Shown here in pieces: positions 5,838 to 8,547 of a stretch of DNA of 8,547 nt (position 1 is the first letter of the stretch; every line of letters begins with the position of its first letter). The notes beneath the pieces were generated by a model. That model was not told where the DNA came from. It did not search any database and saw only the letters and a list, made by a program, of their open reading frames with translations. The translations under genes were made by a program, and so were the position numbers. Origin of the DNA: Deltaproteobacteria bacterium (lineage in GTDB: Bacteria; Desulfobacterota_B; Binatia; UBA9968); contig JACPSF010000477.1 of assembly GCA_016193385.1 (NCBI GenBank), forward strand, positions 1-8,547, read 5' to 3'.

Positions 5838-6935
5838 ATGATCTTCCTTACCAACGAGCACATTGCAGCCGTCCTGGATATGCGAACATCTCTGGAAACG
5901 ATGGAAGAGGCCTATCGCGAGCTGAACGAGCAGCGCGCCGCCTACCGGCCGCGGATCGACTTCTTCGTTCCCCAAGAGCCGCATTACTACCGCTGGGGCA
6001 CGATGGAAGGGGCATCGCGCAAGCTGGGCGTCTTTGCCATCCGCATGAAATCGGACATGCTCGCGTGGGAGCAACAGGGGGAATTTCACACCGAAGATAA
6101 GTACTGCATGCAGCGCGGGACTTACTGCGGGCTGATTTTTCTTTTGAGCGTGCGCAACGCCGAGCCCCTCGCGCTCATGAACGACGGCTACCTGCAGCAC
6201 ATGCGCGTCGGCGCGTGCGCTGGCTTGGGGGCGAAATACCTCTCGCGCCAAAATTCGAAAGTCGTCGGCATGCTGGGATCGGGCGGCATGGCGCGGACCT
6301 ACGCGGAGGCTATCTCTCTCGTCCGCCCGATCGAGCGCATCCGCGTTTTCAGCCCCACCAAAGACAACCGCGAAGCCTATGCGAGGGAAATGCAAGAGAA
6401 ACTCCACATCGAAGTCGAGCCGGTGGACCGAGCCGAACAAGCGCTCAAAGGGGCGGATATCGTGGCCATGACAACGGACTCGCTCATCCCTGTCATCAAG
6501 GCCGAGTGGCTCGATCCAGGGATGCATGTGACCAATGTCCGTAACAACGAGGCCGGACCGGACGTTCTGAAGAAGGCCGACGTGATCGCTCGCCTGGGAG
6601 TTTCCACGCTGCCGGCGGAAAGAAATCTCGAGGGCGTCACCACGGGAAGCGACGGCATGTTTGGTTACTTCGCCGGCACGGAGGGAGAAAAAAGGAAAAT
6701 ACCCATTGCGCCCTCCCGGGAAATCGACAACCCCAACATCGGAACGGTTCCGGATATCATGGCCGGCCGATGGGCCGGGCGGACGGGGGAGAAGCAAATT
6801 ACCTTTCTCAATAATCAGGGAACTCAGGGCTTGCAATTCGCCGCTGTCGGCGGAAAGGCTTACGAGCTAGCCAAGGCCAAAGGGCTGGGACATCCCCTGC
6901 CGTTGGAGTGGTTCGTGCAGAATATCCGTGATTAA
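5838..6935 (+). CDS. Ornithine cyclodeaminase/mu-crystallin family protein 3
   Basis: This 365-residue paralogue of the two minus-strand OCD genes leads the plus-strand unit. It keeps YRPRIDFF (36-43), HMRVGACAGL (121-130), a Rossmann loop GMLGSGGMA (144-152), IRVFSPTKDNREAYAREM (168-185) and GADIVAMTTDS (205-215). It also has the subgroup C-terminus NNQGTQGLQFAAVGG (325-339) and GLGHPLPLEWF. The Lys69 position is again Arg (AIRMKSD, Arg69), and the catalytic Asp position reads Glu (VRNNEAG). A longer insert, about 265-305, separates Rossmann and C-terminal parts (GSDGMFGYFAGTEGEKRKIP). These differences suggest it does not do exactly the same reaction as proteins 1 and 2. GAGGAG ends 9 bases before ATG 5838. 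Binding protein 2 follows after 10 bp. Confidence 0.87.
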   Translation: MIFLTNEHIAAVLDMRTSLETMEEAYRELNEQRAAYRPRIDFFVPQEPHYYRWGTMEGASRKLGVFAIRMKSDMLAWEQQGEFHTEDKYCMQRGTYCGLIFLLSVRNAEPLALMNDGYLQHMRVGACAGLGAKYLSRQNSKVVGMLGSGGMARTYAEAISLVRPIERIRVFSPTKDNREAYAREMQEKLHIEVEPVDRAEQALKGADIVAMTTDSLIPVIKAEWLDPGMHVTNVRNNEAGPDVLKKADVIARLGVSTLPAERNLEGVTTGSDGMFGYFAGTEGEKRKIPIAPSREIDNPNIGTVPDIMAGRWAGRTGEKQITFLNNQGTQGLQFAAVGGKAYELAKAKGLGHPLPLEWFVQNIRD

Positions 6936-6945
6936 GGAGAGATCC

Positions 6946-7959
6946 ATGGTTAAGCAATGCAGGGTTTCGCTCGCAACCCCCTCTATGATCTCACTCGTCC
7001 TCGCGCTTTTATTCAGCTCCTCAGGTTTGGCCGCAGAAAAGCTTGTTCTGGGTTGGAGCGCCATCGCGGGCGCCCAGGCAGTTCCCTGGATAACAAAGGA
7101 GGCCGGCCTTTTCGAGAAGCACGGTCTTGAGGCGACATTGATCTACCTCGATGGAGGCTCCAAAGCGACCCAGGCTCTCATGTCAGGGGATATTCCCATT
7201 GCCCAGATCGGCGGCGCTGCGCCCATTGCAGCTCGGCTCAGAGGAGGCGAGGTCACAATTATCGCAGGCATCGTCAACGTGCTTGCCTATAGCCTTATTG
7301 TCAGTCCCGATGTGAAGCGTTCAGAGGATCTAAAAGGAAAAAGATTGGCGGTGAGCCGCTTTGGCTCCAACTCGGACTACGCGACAAGAAAGATCCTTGT
7401 CAAATGGGGATTGAGGCCGGACCGGGACGTCGCCGTCATTCAGATACCAGGCGGTCAGCCTACACGGCTCGCTGCCCTGCAGAGCGGTCAGGTAGCCGGA
7501 CTTGTGGCCCAACCTCCCGTAACAAACCTCGCACGCAAACTTCGCTTTAATATTTTAGCCGAACCCGAAGATTTTGGCAGCGCTTACCCCAACACCCCGA
7601 TTGCCGCTGCCATCCCACTCCTCAAGGAAAAAAGAGAGGTCGTGCGGAGATTCATGAGGGCGCTTGTCGACGGAATCTATGTCTACAAAACCAAGAGCGA
7701 CTTCAGCAAACGAGTCATAGCCAAGTACATGCGCATCAACGATCCCGAAGTCGTCGATGACAGCTACGACTTTTTCTCCCGCCTTGTACCCGCGAAGCCT
7801 TACCCGCCTCTCGAAGGGATCAAAGAGGCCCTCATCGAACTAGGCGAAAGAGATCCCAAAGCCCGGAGCGCCAAACCCGAAGAATTCGCCGATATGAGCT
7901 TTGTCCGGGAGCTCGACGAGAGCGGATTTATTGACAGTCTCTACAAGGGAAACAGGTAA
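6946..7959 (+). CDS. ABC transporter periplasmic substrate-binding protein 2 (NMT1/THI5/SsuA-like)
   Basis: This 337-residue exported binding protein is homologous to protein 1 along its length. Residues 1-30 are a signal peptide with probable cleavage after SGLAA. The shared family pattern includes PWITKEAGLFEKHGL (47-61), ATQALMSGDIPIAQIGG (74-90), LRGGEVTIIAGIVN (98-111), DLKGKRLAVSRFGSNSDYA (128-146), KWGLRPDRDVAVIQI and LQSGQVAGLVAQPP. The C-terminal FVRELDESGFIDSLYKG parallels FVKELDRQGFYRALYQR of protein 1. ATG 6946 was chosen over GTG 6928 because AAGGAGA stands 5 bases before it and the signal peptide starts there; the GTG overlaps the end of OCD protein 3. The ligand is unknown, and no permease or ATPase lies downstream, where the next genes run on the opposite strand. 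Confidence 0.9.
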   Translation: MVKQCRVSLATPSMISLVLALLFSSSGLAAEKLVLGWSAIAGAQAVPWITKEAGLFEKHGLEATLIYLDGGSKATQALMSGDIPIAQIGGAAPIAARLRGGEVTIIAGIVNVLAYSLIVSPDVKRSEDLKGKRLAVSRFGSNSDYATRKILVKWGLRPDRDVAVIQIPGGQPTRLAALQSGQVAGLVAQPPVTNLARKLRFNILAEPEDFGSAYPNTPIAAAIPLLKEKREVVRRFMRALVDGIYVYKTKSDFSKRVIAKYMRINDPEVVDDSYDFFSRLVPAKPYPPLEGIKEALIELGERDPKARSAKPEEFADMSFVRELDESGFIDSLYKGNR

Positions 7960-8000
7960 CGCGAGGCCTGGAGGGCTACCCGCCCCAGGAAAGCCCTGCC

Positions 8001-8255
8001 CTAATCTGTGAAAGTGTTGTAAAGCCAGGCGAACAGAGCGCCGCCGACGGCGCCATCCAGAAGCGCGTAGAGAGTCCCAACCACCACGCTGCCCAGCGTC
8101 CCCGCGGCCTTGTACCCCGGATAGACCGAGCTCATGACCTCGAGAAAGGCCTTTCCGTAGGGAGGCCATAGGTAGTCCAGGAAGGAAACAAACAAAAAAG
8201 TCAGGCCCCATAGCAGGGCCAAACTGATGGTCAAGGACTTGATGGATAGTTTCAT
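8001..8255 (-). CDS. Small holin-like two-helix membrane protein
   Basis: This 84-residue protein has two hydrophobic segments, about residues 7-30 (LTISLALLWGLTFLFVSFLDYLW) and 52-78, the second with GTLGSVVVGTLYALLDGAVGGALFAWLYN. Start, size and the closing Gly-rich helix ending FAWLYN resemble small chromosomal proteins commonly labelled bacteriophage holin in databases; I know of no proof of lysis activity and no phage genes surround it. A very strong Shine-Dalgarno, GGAGGAGA, lies about 5 bases before ATG 8255. The radical SAM gene ends 38 bp upstream on the same strand, so the two may share a transcript. The gene converges on binding protein 2 with a 41-bp gap. Confidence 0.7.
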   Translation of the reverse strand: MKLSIKSLTISLALLWGLTFLFVSFLDYLWPPYGKAFLEVMSSVYPGYKAAGTLGSVVVGTLYALLDGAVGGALFAWLYNTFTD

Positions 8256-8293
8256 GGCACTCTCCTCCTACCTCGCCGAGGAGCGACGAGGCT

Positions 8294-8547
8294 TTAAAGA
8301 AAAGAATAGAGCTGAGATTCCCCCGTTACCCGCCAGCGGGAATCGAAGCGCCACAAGCCAACTTGCTCCGCACACCGGAAAGCTTCTCGCAACTCTGCGC
8401 GGGTGATCCGGCGATCGATCGCGGCATACTTTTCCGCGGTCTTGACCTTCCACGCAGGGGAATACTGGTCCATGATGTTGAGATAGGTGTCGGTGGAGAT
8501 CTCGGTGGCGATATATCCCATGATCTCGCGGGTATCCTCGAGCATGC
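8294..8547 (-). CDS. Radical SAM protein, PflX/PflA-like, C-terminal fragment (5' end outside window)
   Basis: Only the last 83-84 codons are in the window. The visible chain, LEDTREIMGYIATEISTDTY, then LNIMDQYSPAWKVK, AAIDRRITRAEL and EAFRCAEQVGLWRFDSRW, matches the C-terminal end of COG1313-type radical SAM proteins related to pyruvate-formate-lyase activating enzyme, where an NxMDQY motif and NRRIT repeat are usual. The CX3CX2C cluster motif and most of the barrel lie beyond position 8547, so they cannot be checked. The Met at 8545 is probably internal. Family call rests on recognition of this tail only. Confidence 0.7.
   Translation of the reverse strand, partial: MLEDTREIMGYIATEISTDTYLNIMDQYSPAWKVKTAEKYAAIDRRITRAELREAFRCAEQVGLWRFDSRWRVTGESQLYSFL

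Noticed and set aside
5778..6836. A 352-codon open frame on the minus strand
   Set aside because: It is antisense to OCD protein 3, has His/Arg/Asp-rich low-information composition, and resembles no family.
2517..6935. Calling the three OCD-family genes ocd, ala or sbnB
   Set aside because: Key active-site residues differ from characterised members, so no specific gene symbol is justified.
7960..8000. Intrinsic terminator between the convergent genes
   Set aside because: CCTGG (7967-7971) can pair with CCAGG (7985-7989), and AGGGCT with AGCCCT, but loops are 13-14 bases and no T-run follows on either strand.

Overview
The window looks like chromosomal DNA from an uncultured, moderately GC-rich Gram-negative-type soil or sediment bacterium. 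Binatota, Rokubacteria, Tectomicrobia or deltaproteobacterial relatives are plausible, but this is inferred only from gene style: many orphan NMT1/SsuA-type binding proteins, ornithine-cyclodeaminase paralogues and dispersed short palindromic intergenic repeats. No rRNA, tRNA, CRISPR array or transposase was found.

Layout. Positions 1-253 hold a cluster of imperfect, mirrored copies of a short intergenic repeat, one with a strong 12-bp hairpin. Positions 254-730 (minus) encode a periplasmic DUF411/CopG-like copper-site protein whose reading frame is interrupted once, by TGA, exactly at the first cysteine of the invariant Pro-Thr-Cys-Gly-Cys-Cys motif. This is the most interesting item here, a candidate selenoprotein with a possible bacterial SECIS hairpin directly after the TGA. 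Next come a 231-bp unassigned spacer, a small three-helix membrane protein (962-1273, minus) and a 181-bp AT-richer spacer.

Positions 1455-5742 form a compact minus-strand operon, in transcription order: OCD/mu-crystallin family protein 1, periplasmic ABC substrate-binding protein 1 (start and stop codons overlap as ATGA), OCD-family protein 2, and a MetE C-terminal-like zinc methyltransferase. A 95-bp divergent promoter region (5743-5837) separates it from a plus-strand pair of the same kind: OCD-family protein 3 (5838-6935) and substrate-binding protein 2 (6946-7959). OCD then binding protein, read outward in both directions, looks like a duplicated module that has diverged. No permease or ATPase gene is present, so the binding proteins must work with transporter parts encoded elsewhere. 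A reasonable inference is uptake and oxidation/reduction or deamination of an amino-acid-like or imine compound, with a methyl-transfer step possible; the substrate cannot be read from sequence.

Positions 8001-8547 (minus, convergent with the second module) hold a small holin-like membrane protein and the C-terminal end of a PflX-type radical SAM protein that runs off the window.
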